Assembly: GCA_963846855.1 (NCBI GenBank)
Contig: CAWJXK010000008.1
Coordinates: forward strand, 124,001 to 188,000
Source of the DNA: CAIWHR01 sp963846855
Lineage (GTDB): Bacteria > Pseudomonadota > Gammaproteobacteria > Burkholderiales > Casimicrobiaceae
Direction: 5' to 3'
DNA length: 64,000 nucleotides
Position 1 is the stretch's first letter. Every line of letters starts with the position of its first letter. Of this stretch, positions 26,158 through 33,779 are shown piece after piece. Both the position numbers and the translations under genes were made by a program. Below the pieces are notes generated by a model. It was not told the DNA's origin. It saw only the letters and a list, made by a program, of their open reading frames with translations, and did not search any database.

Positions 26158-26565
26158 TCAATCGGATACGGCGCGCTTCAATTCGACCACCGAGGCGGTG
26201 CCGGGTTCGACGTGGTCGAGCCGTCCCTGGATCACCGCGCCGACGTGGATTTCCAGCGTCCGGTACGTGATATCGCCGGCAATGCGCGCATTTGGCTGCA
26301 ATTCGAGGTAGTCGTTCGCGATGACGGGGCCGTTGACCGCCCCGTTCACCACGACGTGCGACACCCGGATTTCACCGTCGACCTTCGCCTGGTCGCTGAC
26401 GACCAGCGTGCAAGGCTCACCGTTGGCGGCGACGACGTCGCCGCGAACCTGCCCGTCAATGCGCAATCCGCCGCTGAACATCACATTGCCCTCGACCACG
26501 GTGCCGGCGCCGATCAGGCTGTCAATGCGCTTTTGCGGCGCCGTGTGCTTCTTGCGTTGCCACAT
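26158..26565 (-). CDS. bactofilin-type polymer-forming cytoskeletal protein
   Basis: A 135-residue bactofilin whose central region is a right-handed beta helix of short repeats (GLRIDGQVRGDVVAANG, VDGEIRVSHVVVNGAVNGPVIAND, IAGDITYRTLEIHVGAVIQG). Such proteins polymerise without nucleotide and scaffold envelope enzymes. The ATG at 26565 with AGGAGG 8 bp upstream is clearly the start. It pairs with the DUF6776 gene immediately upstream (10 bp gap). A second bactofilin lies at 62051. Confidence 0.92.
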   Translation of the reverse strand: MWQRKKHTAPQKRIDSLIGAGTVVEGNVMFSGGLRIDGQVRGDVVAANGEPCTLVVSDQAKVDGEIRVSHVVVNGAVNGPVIANDYLELQPNARIAGDITYRTLEIHVGAVIQGRLDHVEPGTASVVELKRAVSD

Positions 26566-26575
26566 GGGGCCTCCT

Positions 26576-27352
26576 TTACGGAACCACAAGGTTCCGGGTG
26601 GCGCGCGGACTGGTCTGCCCGTTCTCGAATGCCCGGGCGACGAGCGAGCGCACCGATCCGCCTTCCGGGACCTGGAAGGATCCCTCGACCCTCTGATAAT
26701 ACTTGAACTTGAGGTGCAGCGCCTGGGCAGTGTCCGGCTGGTCCTCCGGCAGCATCAGCGTCACCACATGCGGCCCGCCGCCGGCTGCCGGCGCTTGCAC
26801 GGTCACCGTGACCTTCAGATTGCCCTCGAACTCGTTGGTCGGGCTGCCGCCGCGGACCAGGAGCAGGCTGAAGTGCCAGCCATTGCCGCGCTCGCGCTCG
26901 ACCGCGAAGCGCTGGATTCCGAGCCCGACCTGCTTGTTGGAGTCGGCGACGAGCTTCTGGAGAAACGCGAGCTCTTCCTTGATCTGCGAATTCTCGTTGC
27001 TGAGCTCCTGCGTCTGCTTCGACAGCGTGTCCTGCGTCCCTTTCGCCATCGCGAGCTCGGTCTCGAGCTCGGAATTACGCGCGCGGAGCGTCGTCGCCTC
27101 GGTCCGCAGGCTGCCGGCCTCGGCTTCGAGGGCGGACTGCTTCGCCTCGATTTCCTTGCGGTTGAAGCCGCTCAGGATCTGCCCGAAGTCGAATCCCCAC
27201 CACCACATGCCGCCGATGATCGCGAGCAGGGTCAGCACCACCACCGCGCGCCACGGCCACGGCAGGCGCGTACGCACCGCCATCTGCGGCGCGTCGATGC
27301 GGAAATGCTTGAAGAATTGGCGCGCGCGGCGCCACGAAGCGGGAATCGCCAA
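26576..27352 (-). CDS. DUF6776 single-pass membrane protein with coiled coil
   Basis: A 258-residue protein: one transmembrane helix at about residues 34-52 (WRAVVVLTLLAIIGGMWWWG), a coiled coil from about 65 to 135 (heptads rich in Glu, Leu and Ala), then a beta-rich C-terminal domain (FSLLLVRGGSPTNEFEGNL). The arrangement and its position before a bactofilin match DUF6776 genes of betaproteobacteria. Function unknown; a role in envelope scaffolding with bactofilin is inferred from context. The start is set at TTG 27352; a Met at 27283 is an alternative but would remove conserved basic residues before the helix. Confidence 0.75.
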   Translation of the reverse strand: MAIPASWRRARQFFKHFRIDAPQMAVRTRLPWPWRAVVVLTLLAIIGGMWWWGFDFGQILSGFNRKEIEAKQSALEAEAGSLRTEATTLRARNSELETELAMAKGTQDTLSKQTQELSNENSQIKEELAFLQKLVADSNKQVGLGIQRFAVERERGNGWHFSLLLVRGGSPTNEFEGNLKVTVTVQAPAAGGGPHVVTLMLPEDQPDTAQALHLKFKYYQRVEGSFQVPEGGSVRSLVARAFENGQTSPRATRNLVVP

Positions 27353-27366
27353 AGCGCTGCTCGCGG

Positions 27367-28398
27367 CTACGGAAGCACCGGCAGCGCGGTGAGACCCGTG
27401 GTTTCGGCGAGCCCGAACATGAGGTTCATGTTCTGGATCGCCTGCCCCGCGGCGCCCTTGACGAGATTGTCCTCGACGGCGAGCACGACGACGGTGTCGC
27501 CGTCGTTCGGGCGATGCACGGCGATCCGGCAGACGTTGGCCGCGCGCACCGAGCGGGTGTCGGGTGTCGAGCCCGGCGGCATCACGTCGACGAACGGCTC
27601 GCCCGCGTAGCGCTTTTCATAGAGCGACTGGAGGTCGGCCGCGGAATCGGTGAGCCGCGCGTAGAGCGTCGCGTGAATGCCGCGGATCATCGGCGTGAGA
27701 TGCGGCGTGAAGATCACGCCGACCGGCGCGCCGGTCGCGCGTGCCAATCCCTGCACGATCTCGGGGTGGTGGCGGTGCCCTTTGATGGCGTAGGCCTTGA
27801 AATTGTCGCTGGCTTCGGAGAACAGCAGGCCGATCTCGGCCTTGCGGCCCGCGCCCGAGACGCCGGACTTGCAATCGGCGATGAGGTGCATCGGGTCGAC
27901 CACGCCCGCTTCGACCAGCGGCAGGAAGCCAAGTTGCACCGCGGTCGGATAGCAGCCCGGATTGCCGACGATGCGCGCCTTGCGGATCGCGTCGCGGTTC
28001 ATTTCGGGAAGCCCGTAGACGGACTCGGCGAGGAGATCGGGGCACGCGTGCGGCATTCCGTACCACTTCTCGAACACCGCGGGGTCGGCGAGGCGGAAAT
28101 CGGCCGCGAGGTCGATGATTCTCACGCCAGCCGCGGTGAGCGCGCGCGCCTGCGCCATCGCCACGCCGTGCGGTGTCGCGTAGAAGACGACGTCGCATCC
28201 GGCGAGGTCGGTCTTCGCAGGATCGGTGAACGCGAGGTCGTAGCGGCCGCGCAGGCTGGGGAACATGTCGGCGACCGCAGTGCCCGCCTCGCCGCGCGAA
28301 GTGATCGCACGCACGTCGGCCTCCGGATGCGACGCCAGCAGGCGCAGCAGCTCGACGCCGGTGTATCCGGTGCCCCCGACGATGCCGATCTTCAGCAT
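27367..28398 (-). CDS. argC: N-acetyl-gamma-glutamyl-phosphate reductase
   Basis: A 343-residue NADPH-dependent reductase of arginine synthesis. The N-terminal IGIVGGTGYTGVELLRLL is the dinucleotide-binding motif, and the catalytic Cys sits in VGNPGCYPTAV. KSGVSGAGRK and GHRHHPEI are also conserved. argH is 4 kb away at 32178. Upstream is a short minisatellite (28438-28478), then rpsI-rplM. Confidence 0.96.
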   Translation of the reverse strand: MLKIGIVGGTGYTGVELLRLLASHPEADVRAITSRGEAGTAVADMFPSLRGRYDLAFTDPAKTDLAGCDVVFYATPHGVAMAQARALTAAGVRIIDLAADFRLADPAVFEKWYGMPHACPDLLAESVYGLPEMNRDAIRKARIVGNPGCYPTAVQLGFLPLVEAGVVDPMHLIADCKSGVSGAGRKAEIGLLFSEASDNFKAYAIKGHRHHPEIVQGLARATGAPVGVIFTPHLTPMIRGIHATLYARLTDSAADLQSLYEKRYAGEPFVDVMPPGSTPDTRSVRAANVCRIAVHRPNDGDTVVVLAVEDNLVKGAAGQAIQNMNLMFGLAETTGLTALPVLP

Positions 28399-28437
28399 GA
28401 ACCTACCTCGATCAATCTGCGCTCACTTGCGTTGCCC

Positions 28438-28478
28438 ATTTGCGTCTCATTTGCGTCTCATTTGCGTCTCATTTGCGT
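28438..28478. repeat. 11-bp tandem repeat (3.7 copies)
   Basis: ATTTGCGTCTC is repeated perfectly at 28438-28448, 28449-28459 and 28460-28470 with a partial fourth copy to 28478, 40 bp before argC. Upstream at 28425-28433 a degenerate CTTGCG copy is visible. The array has no spacers, so it is not CRISPR. It lies in the leader region of argC and could vary in length. Confidence 0.85.
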
Positions 28479-28604
28479 GTGTGAGCGATGGAATCTTAGC
28501 ACCGGCAAGCGGAGCGCCGTTTCCGCGCGGCGCGATGAATCGCCGAGTCCATGAACGCGAAGGCCGCCTCGCGGGCGGCCTTCGCAATGCGTGCTACGGT
28601 GCCG

Positions 28605-28997
28605 TCAGCGCTTGGAGAACTGCTTGCGCCGGCGCGCCTTGTGGAAACCGACCTTCTTGCGCTCGACTTCGCGCGCGTCGCGCGTCACGAGCCCGGCCTT
28701 CGACAGCGTGGGCTTGAGCGCCGCGTCGTAGTCGATCAGCGCCCGGGTAATGCCATGGCGGACCGCGCCGGCCTGGCCCGATTCGCCGCCGCCCTCGACG
28801 TTGATCATGATGTCGAACGTCGCCTCGTGATTGGTGAGCTTCAGCGGCTGGCGAATGACCATCCGGCCGGTGTCGCGCGAGAAGAATTCGTCGGCGGGCT
28901 TGTCGTTGACGACGATGGTGCCCGTGCCCTTCTTGAGGAACACGCGCGCGACGGCGCTCTTGCGCCGGCCGGTGCCGTAATAGTAGTTGCCGATCAT
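28605..28997 (-). CDS. rpsI: 30S ribosomal protein S9
   Basis: A 130-residue S9 protein of the small subunit head. It begins MIGNYYYGTGRRKSAVARVF and ends ARRRKQFSKR, the conserved basic tail reaching the P site. Start chosen at 28997 because it gives exactly the family N-terminus. rplM ends 5 bp upstream, the universal L13-S9 operon. Confidence 0.98.
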   Translation of the reverse strand: MIGNYYYGTGRRKSAVARVFLKKGTGTIVVNDKPADEFFSRDTGRMVIRQPLKLTNHEATFDIMINVEGGGESGQAGAVRHGITRALIDYDAALKPTLSKAGLVTRDAREVERKKVGFHKARRRKQFSKR

Positions 28998-29002
28998 TTT
29001 CT

Positions 29003-29431
29003 TCAGATGTCCAGAGGTTTGGGTTGCTGCGCCGCGTGCGGGTGCGCATCGCCCGCGTAGCACTTGAGCTTCTTCAGCATCTTGTAGCCGAGCGGGCCCT
29101 TCGGGAGCATCCCCTTGACCGCCTTCTCGAGCGCGCGCCCGGGGAACCGGGCCTGCATGCGCGAGAAATTGGTGGTCGAAATGCCGCCCGGGTAGCCGCT
29201 GTGGCGGTGATAGAGCTTGTCCTCGGCCTTGTTGCCGGTGACGCGGAGCTTTTCGACGTTGGTGACGACGATGAAGTCACCCGTGTCCATGTGAGGGGTG
29301 AATATCGGCTTGTGCTTGCCGCGCAGGCGCAGCGCGATCTGGCTCGCAAGGCGGCCGAGCACCTTGTCCGTGGCGTTGACCACGAACCAGTCCCGCGTGA
29401 TGTCCTGCGGCTTGGCGGAGAAGGTTTTCAT
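29003..29431 (-). CDS. rplM: 50S ribosomal protein L13
   Basis: A 142-residue L13 beginning MKTFSAKPQDITRDWFVVNA and containing VLGRLASQIALRLRGKHKP and the GYPGGI motif. The start at 29431 is that of the family; the longer open frame upstream is not used. The promoter is at 29487-29516. Confidence 0.98.
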   Translation of the reverse strand: MKTFSAKPQDITRDWFVVNATDKVLGRLASQIALRLRGKHKPIFTPHMDTGDFIVVTNVEKLRVTGNKAEDKLYHRHSGYPGGISTTNFSRMQARFPGRALEKAVKGMLPKGPLGYKMLKKLKCYAGDAHPHAAQQPKPLDI

Positions 29432-29486
29432 GACGACGTACCCGGCGCACTTTCGTCCCCGGGCTGAAGATTCAGCAAAGTCTTGC

Positions 29487-29516
29487 ATGATAATGGATTT
29501 TTGCCACCTCGGTCAA
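29487..29516 (-). promoter_or_regulatory. sigma-70 promoter of rplM-rpsI
   Basis: On the minus strand TTGACC (29516 to 29511) and TATCAT (29492 to 29487) are separated by 18 bp. The predicted transcript starts near 29480, leaving a leader of about 50 nt before rplM, sensible for a ribosomal protein operon. Confidence 0.6.
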
Positions 29517-29676
29517 GGCGACGGGCGCCGGGAAGCGGGCGCCGCGGGTGCGGGCCATGCCCCCCTGCGCGGGGTTTGCCGCGGGCGTTGGCCGGTTACC
29601 GAGTCCGACGATATATTGCACCGCAATCGTCCGATTTTGGCATCATGTCGGCAGGCCGTTGGGGAGGTCGGCAGAC

Positions 29677-29706
29677 AAAAAAAGCGCGGCCGTTTCGGGC
29701 CGCGCT
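29677..29706 (-). terminator. rho-independent terminator
   Basis: A perfect 9-bp stem, AGCGCGGCC (29683-29691) with GGCCGCGCT (29698-29706), and a 6-nt loop, followed on the minus strand by seven T (29683-29677). It ends transcription that starts to the right and insulates the rplM promoter. Confidence 0.8.
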
Positions 29707-29782
29707 CAGAGGATTCCGCCCTAGGAGGAGGAAAGGGAGGAATGGCCGGCAGGAGAGACTTGGGATCTCCTGAACTGCCGGC
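29677..29782 (-). ncRNA. candidate small RNA with CU-rich single-stranded core
   Basis: On the minus strand a promoter-like pair (TTGTGC 29812-29807, 17-bp spacer, TATGCA 29789-29784) is followed at once by a hairpin (TGCCGGC 29782-29776 with GCCGGCA 29751-29745, inner GGAGA/TCTCC). Then comes an unstructured segment (29744-29709) containing UUCCUCCC and UCCUCCUCC, then an intrinsic terminator with seven U. No reading frame fits. C/U-rich loops complementary to Shine-Dalgarno sequences are a known layout of trans-acting small RNAs. Identity is not established; an untranslated leader of an unknown gene is the main alternative. Confidence 0.45.
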
Positions 29783-29980
29783 GTGCATATGCTCGCATAT
29801 TGCATTGCACAAGGCAACATTCCCGGAGTTTCGCGAGCTCGGACGCTGCGACCGCTACCGGTCGATCACCGCCACGATAGTGTGCACTCACAAACTTGCG
29901 GGATTGCGCAGTTTTATGCGAGCCGCTCGGGACACGAACAGGTCAAAGCATTCGTTCGACGGGTTGCGAAAGGCATGACG

Positions 29981-30418
29981 ATGAAAACCAGGGTGAAATG
30001 GGTCGAGAACGTAAGCTTCATCGGCGAGACCGGCAGCGGGCACGCGATTGTCATCGACGGCGCCCCGGAGGGGGGCGGGCGCGACCTCGGACCGCGGCCG
30101 ATGGAGCTCTTCCTGACCGGGGCGACCGCCTGCACGGCGTACGACGTCGTGACCATCCTGCGCAAGGCGCGCCAGCCGATCGCCGACTGCGTGGTGGAAG
30201 CTTATGCCGAGCGCGCGGAAACGCCGCCGCGGGTGTTCACCCGGGTCCATTTCAAGTATTCGGTGGCGGGGCGCGGACTCGACCCGCAGCGGGTCACGCA
30301 CGCGGTAAGGCTCTCGCACGACACGTACTGCTCCGCGACGCAGATGCTCGCGAAAACCGCCGAGGTGACGCATGAGATCGTGATCATCGACGGCGACCGC
30401 GTTCCCGCGCCGGGATGA
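29981..30418 (+). CDS. OsmC-family protein
   Basis: A 145-residue OsmC/Ohr-fold protein. GPRPMELFLTGATACTAYDVVTILRKAR carries the first, resolving-type Cys, and HDTYCSATQMLAKTAEVTHEI the second, as in YhfA-like OsmC proteins that reduce organic hydroperoxides or bind lipoic-type thiols. The start at 29981 has AAGG 8 bp upstream; ATG 29975 is an alternative two residues longer. No operon partner. The 549-bp region before it contains the rplM promoter and the candidate small RNA. Confidence 0.88.
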   Translation: MKTRVKWVENVSFIGETGSGHAIVIDGAPEGGGRDLGPRPMELFLTGATACTAYDVVTILRKARQPIADCVVEAYAERAETPPRVFTRVHFKYSVAGRGLDPQRVTHAVRLSHDTYCSATQMLAKTAEVTHEIVIIDGDRVPAPG

Positions 30419-30448
30419 GGCGCGCGCCGGGTACCGCCGGACCCGACG

Positions 30449-30964
30449 TCAGTCCTCGGCGCCGGGCGGCAGCGCCGAGCGCGGAACGAGGCCGCGCACC
30501 GTCGCGACGGTCTCGACGACGATCCGCGTGCCCTTTGCGTCGACGAACGTGAGCTGCAGCGGAACCTTCGCGCCGCTCAACTTTGTCTCCAGGATGCCGC
30601 GCAGCTCGAGGTGATCGCCGTTGAGCGCGAGCCGCCGGCCTGCGCCGGCCGGGACCTCGAAACGCTTCGTTTCCGACAGGGGCGGCGGCTTCCCGCTGCC
30701 GTCGCTGTCGCCTTCCAGCATGATCGCGACGGATCTGGCCACCGGAGAGCTCGCCTCGACCAGCGTCACCGCCGCGTCGGGCTTGATGTCGACGAATGCC
30801 GGAATCGCCTTGTCGCCGGCCTGCATCGGCCGCACCCAGGCATTCATCAGCTTGATGTCGGCGGCCGCCGCGGCGCTCGCCATGACGAGCGCCCCGATGC
30901 CGAGCCCGTAGCGGAGCGTGCGCACGATCGTCGCCGTGAAATGCCGCGCGGCGAGACGCTTCAT
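30449..30964 (-). CDS. PCuAC-family periplasmic protein lacking the usual copper ligands
   Basis: A 171-residue secreted protein with signal peptide (about residues 1-36) and the DUF461/PCuAC fold (ADIKLMNAWVRPMQAGDKAIPAFVDI, RFEVPAGAGRRLALNGDHLELRGI). Classical members bind Cu(I) through H(M)x10Mx21HxM for cytochrome oxidase assembly. Here the region that should read HEM...M is AIMLEGDSDGSGK, and HLMLMGL is replaced by HLELRGI, so most ligands are absent. It may bind another partner or have lost metal delivery. Its ATG overlaps the dehydrogenase stop (ATGA), implying coupling. Confidence 0.72.
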   Translation of the reverse strand: MKRLAARHFTATIVRTLRYGLGIGALVMASAAAAADIKLMNAWVRPMQAGDKAIPAFVDIKPDAAVTLVEASSPVARSVAIMLEGDSDGSGKPPPLSETKRFEVPAGAGRRLALNGDHLELRGILETKLSGAKVPLQLTFVDAKGTRIVVETVATVRGLVPRSALPPGAED

Positions 30965-31839
30965 TTCGCGTTGCGCAGCACGCGAATCAGGCTCGACGTG
31001 TCCCATCGTGCGCCTCCCATCGCCTGCACACGCGCATAGAATTGGTCGACCAGCGCCGTGACCGGCAGCGCGGCGCCGTTGGCGCGCGCCTCCGCCGCGC
31101 AGATCGAGAGATCCTTGCGCATCCAGTCGACGGCGAAGCCGAAATCGAACTTGTCCGCGACCATCGTCTTGCCGCGATTGTCCATCTGCCACGATTGCGC
31201 GGCGCCCTTCCCGATCACGTCGAGCACGAGTTCCGCGTCGAGCCCGGCGCTCTGCGCGAAGTTGATGCCCTCGGCGAGCGCCTGCACGAGTCCGGCGATG
31301 CAGATCTGGTTGACCATCTTGGTGAGCTGTCCGCTTCCCGCGGCGCCCATCCGCGTGACCGCGCGCGCATAGTGCGCAAGCACGGCCTCGGCCTGCGCGA
31401 ACACGTCGGCGTCGCCGCCGACCATGATCGTGAGCTTGCCGTTCTCGGCGCCCGCCTGGCCGCCCGACACCGGCGCGTCGAGGAAGCCGACGCCGCGCGC
31501 CTTCGCCGCCGCGTGAACTTCGCGGGCGACCGAGGCCGACGCCGTCGTGTGGTCGACCAGCACCGCGCCGGCGCGCATCCCGGCGAGCGCGCCGTCACCG
31601 CCGAGCGCGACCGCGCGCACGTCGTCGTCGTTGCCGACGCACATCATCACGAGGTCGGCGCCGCCCGCCGCCGCCGCCGGAGTGGCCGCGTGCTTGCCGC
31701 CGTGCTGCGCGACCCAGCGGGCCGCCTTGTCGGCGCTGCGGTTGTAGACGGTCATGCGATGCCCCGCCTTGGCGAGATGTCCCGCCATCGGATAGCCCAT
31801 CACGCCCAGTCCCAGAAATGCGACATTCTTCGAGTCCAT
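30961..31839 (-). CDS. NAD(P)-dependent beta-hydroxyacid dehydrogenase (HIBADH family)
   Basis: A 292-residue dehydrogenase of the 3-hydroxyisobutyrate / tartronate semialdehyde reductase family. Rossmann motif FLGLGVMGYPMAGHL at the N-terminus, substrate motif DAPVSGGQAGAENGKLTIMVGG, and the catalytic Lys in GSGQLTKMVNQI. The substrate cannot be fixed. The ATG overlaps the SemiSWEET stop by one base and the stop overlaps the PCuAC start, so three genes form one tight operon. Confidence 0.9.
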   Translation of the reverse strand: MDSKNVAFLGLGVMGYPMAGHLAKAGHRMTVYNRSADKAARWVAQHGGKHAATPAAAAGGADLVMMCVGNDDDVRAVALGGDGALAGMRAGAVLVDHTTASASVAREVHAAAKARGVGFLDAPVSGGQAGAENGKLTIMVGGDADVFAQAEAVLAHYARAVTRMGAAGSGQLTKMVNQICIAGLVQALAEGINFAQSAGLDAELVLDVIGKGAAQSWQMDNRGKTMVADKFDFGFAVDWMRKDLSICAAEARANGAALPVTALVDQFYARVQAMGGARWDTSSLIRVLRNAK

Positions 31840-32147
31840 CAGCGGTCCCCTTCGAGTTTCGTTGCGATGCGTGGCGCCGCCGGCGGGTCGCGGCCGTAGC
31901 GCCACTTGAGGAACAGGATCGTGAGCGCCAGTGCCAGCGTGACGACGTTGGCGAGGATCAGCGGCAGCGCGTCGAGGCGGATGCCGTACCAGAGCCACAG
32001 CGCGATGCCGGTGCAGAAGATCCCGAACATCCACCACGAGATGTCGTGCGCCGAGCGCGTCCGCACGATGCGCACGATCTGCGGAATGAACGCGGTCGTC
32101 GTGAGCGATCCCGCCAGAAGCCCCAGGAAGTCCTGCGCCGAGATCAT
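31839..32147 (-). CDS. SemiSWEET (PQ-loop) small sugar transporter
   Basis: A 102-residue protein with three transmembrane helices and the PQ motif in TTTAFIPQIVRIVRTRSAHDISWWMF, the hallmark of bacterial SemiSWEETs that dimerise into a sugar channel. Substrate unknown. First gene of the three-gene operon with HIBADH and PCuAC-like genes; 30 bp from the argH stop. Confidence 0.9.
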   Translation of the reverse strand: MISAQDFLGLLAGSLTTTAFIPQIVRIVRTRSAHDISWWMFGIFCTGIALWLWYGIRLDALPLILANVVTLALALTILFLKWRYGRDPPAAPRIATKLEGDR

Positions 32148-32177
32148 CGCCGGAGCACGTGTACTCGCAACGTGGGA

Positions 32178-33590
32178 CTAGCGCTTCGGCAGCGCCGCGC
32201 GCGCCGCGGCGGCCGCCGAGCGGACCTGCGCCGGTGCCGTGCCGCCGGGATGATCACGCGAGGCGACCGAGCCGTCCAGCGTCAGCACCGCGAATACGTC
32301 GCTGTCGATCTCTTCGGCGAACGACTTGAGGTCCGCGAGCGCAAGCTCGGCGAGGTCGACGCCCTTGGCTTCGGCGTGCCGCACGGCGCGCCCGACCGCC
32401 TCGTGCGCGTCGCGGAACGGCATGCCCTTGCGCACGAGGTAATCGGCGAGGTCGGTCGCCGTCGCGAAGCCCTCCCGCGCCATCGCGCGCATCCGCGCCG
32501 CGTCGACCGCGATGCCGGACGCGACGAGGTCGGTCGTGAGCGCGAGCGAGTCGGCCAGCGTGTCGACGATGTCGAACAGCGGCTCCTTGTCTTCCTGGTT
32601 GTCCTTGTTGTACGCGAGCGGCTGTCCCTTCATCAGCACGAGGAGGCCGGTCAGCGCGCCGACGACGCGGCCGGTCTTGCCGCGCACGAGCTCGGGAACG
32701 TCGGGGTTCTTCTTCTGCGGCATGATCGACGAGCCCGTGCAGAACCGGTCGGCCAGCGTGACGAAGCGGAATCCCGGCGAGCACCAGAGGATCAGTTCCT
32801 CGGCGAAGCGCGACAGGTGCACCATCGCGAGCGCCGCCGCCGCGGCGAATTCGATGGCGAAATCGCGATCCGACACCGCGTCGAGCGAATTCGCGCAGAC
32901 CCCGTCGAAGCCGAGCGCGCGCGCCACCTGCGCGCGGTCGATCGGGTAGCCGGTGCCGGCGAGCGCGGCGCTGCCGAGCGGCAGCAGGTTGACGCGGCGC
33001 CGGCAGTCGGAAAGGCGCGCGGCGTCGCGCGCGAACATCGCCTCGTAGGCGAGCAGATGGTGGCCCAGCGTGACCGGCTGCGCGATCTGCAGGTGCGTGA
33101 AGCCGGGCATGACGGTTTCCGCGTGCCGCTCCGCGAGATCGATGAATGCGGCGCGGAGCGCGGTGAGTCGCCCGGACAGCTGGTCGATCGCGTCGCGCAG
33201 CCACAGGCGCAGGTCCGTAGCGACCTGGTCGTTGCGGGAGCGCGCCGTGTGGAGGCGCTTGCCCGCGTCGCCGGCAAGGGCGATCAGCCGCTTCTCGATG
33301 TTGAGGTGGACGTCCTCGAAATCGCGCGACCAGATGAACGCGCCGCGTTCAATTTCGCCGCGGATCGTCGCCATGCCGCCCTCGATGGCGGCAAGGTCGG
33401 CCGCGGAAAGGACGCCCACGGCCGCGAGCATCCGGGCGTGCGCCAGCGAGCCGGCGACGTCGGCCTCGGCCAGCCGGCGGTCGAAATCCACGGACGCGGT
33501 GAAGCGCTTGACGGCCTCGGTGACGGGCTCGCCGAAGCGGCCGGACCAGCCCTGCGCCGAGGCGTCGTGCGGCTTTCCGGGTTGCGCCAT
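32178..33590 (-). CDS. argH: argininosuccinate lyase
   Basis: A 470-residue lyase cleaving argininosuccinate to arginine and fumarate. The superfamily signature GSSIMPQKKNPD is intact, with HTARSRNDQVATDLR and MPGFTHLQIAQPVTLGHHLLAYEAM from the active site. The start MAQPGKPHDASAQGWSGRFGEP is typical. Divergent from the AlgZ gene; the pairing argH / algZ-algR is common in gammaproteobacteria and betaproteobacteria. Confidence 0.97.
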   Translation of the reverse strand: MAQPGKPHDASAQGWSGRFGEPVTEAVKRFTASVDFDRRLAEADVAGSLAHARMLAAVGVLSAADLAAIEGGMATIRGEIERGAFIWSRDFEDVHLNIEKRLIALAGDAGKRLHTARSRNDQVATDLRLWLRDAIDQLSGRLTALRAAFIDLAERHAETVMPGFTHLQIAQPVTLGHHLLAYEAMFARDAARLSDCRRRVNLLPLGSAALAGTGYPIDRAQVARALGFDGVCANSLDAVSDRDFAIEFAAAAALAMVHLSRFAEELILWCSPGFRFVTLADRFCTGSSIMPQKKNPDVPELVRGKTGRVVGALTGLLVLMKGQPLAYNKDNQEDKEPLFDIVDTLADSLALTTDLVASGIAVDAARMRAMAREGFATATDLADYLVRKGMPFRDAHEAVGRAVRHAEAKGVDLAELALADLKSFAEEIDSDVFAVLTLDGSVASRDHPGGTAPAQVRSAAAAARAALPKR

Positions 33591-33779
33591 GGGATCTTCT
33601 CGACCTTGGAAACGGTGCCGTCACAGCGGAAACCGGACTGCCGGCCGGGAGGAAAACGTCGGAAAATCGCCCCCGCTTGCGCCGCCCTCGGCGGCTGCCG
33701 AAAATAACGCCGCTGCTTCGGCGAATGCGGCGACCCGCCGTGAGAAAATCCGGCACGAAGCTTGCATGCAAGACGCCTT

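Noticed and set aside
28438..28478. Short CRISPR array
   Set aside because: The repeats are directly adjacent with no spacers and no cas genes are present; the same applies to the hexamer array at 50141.
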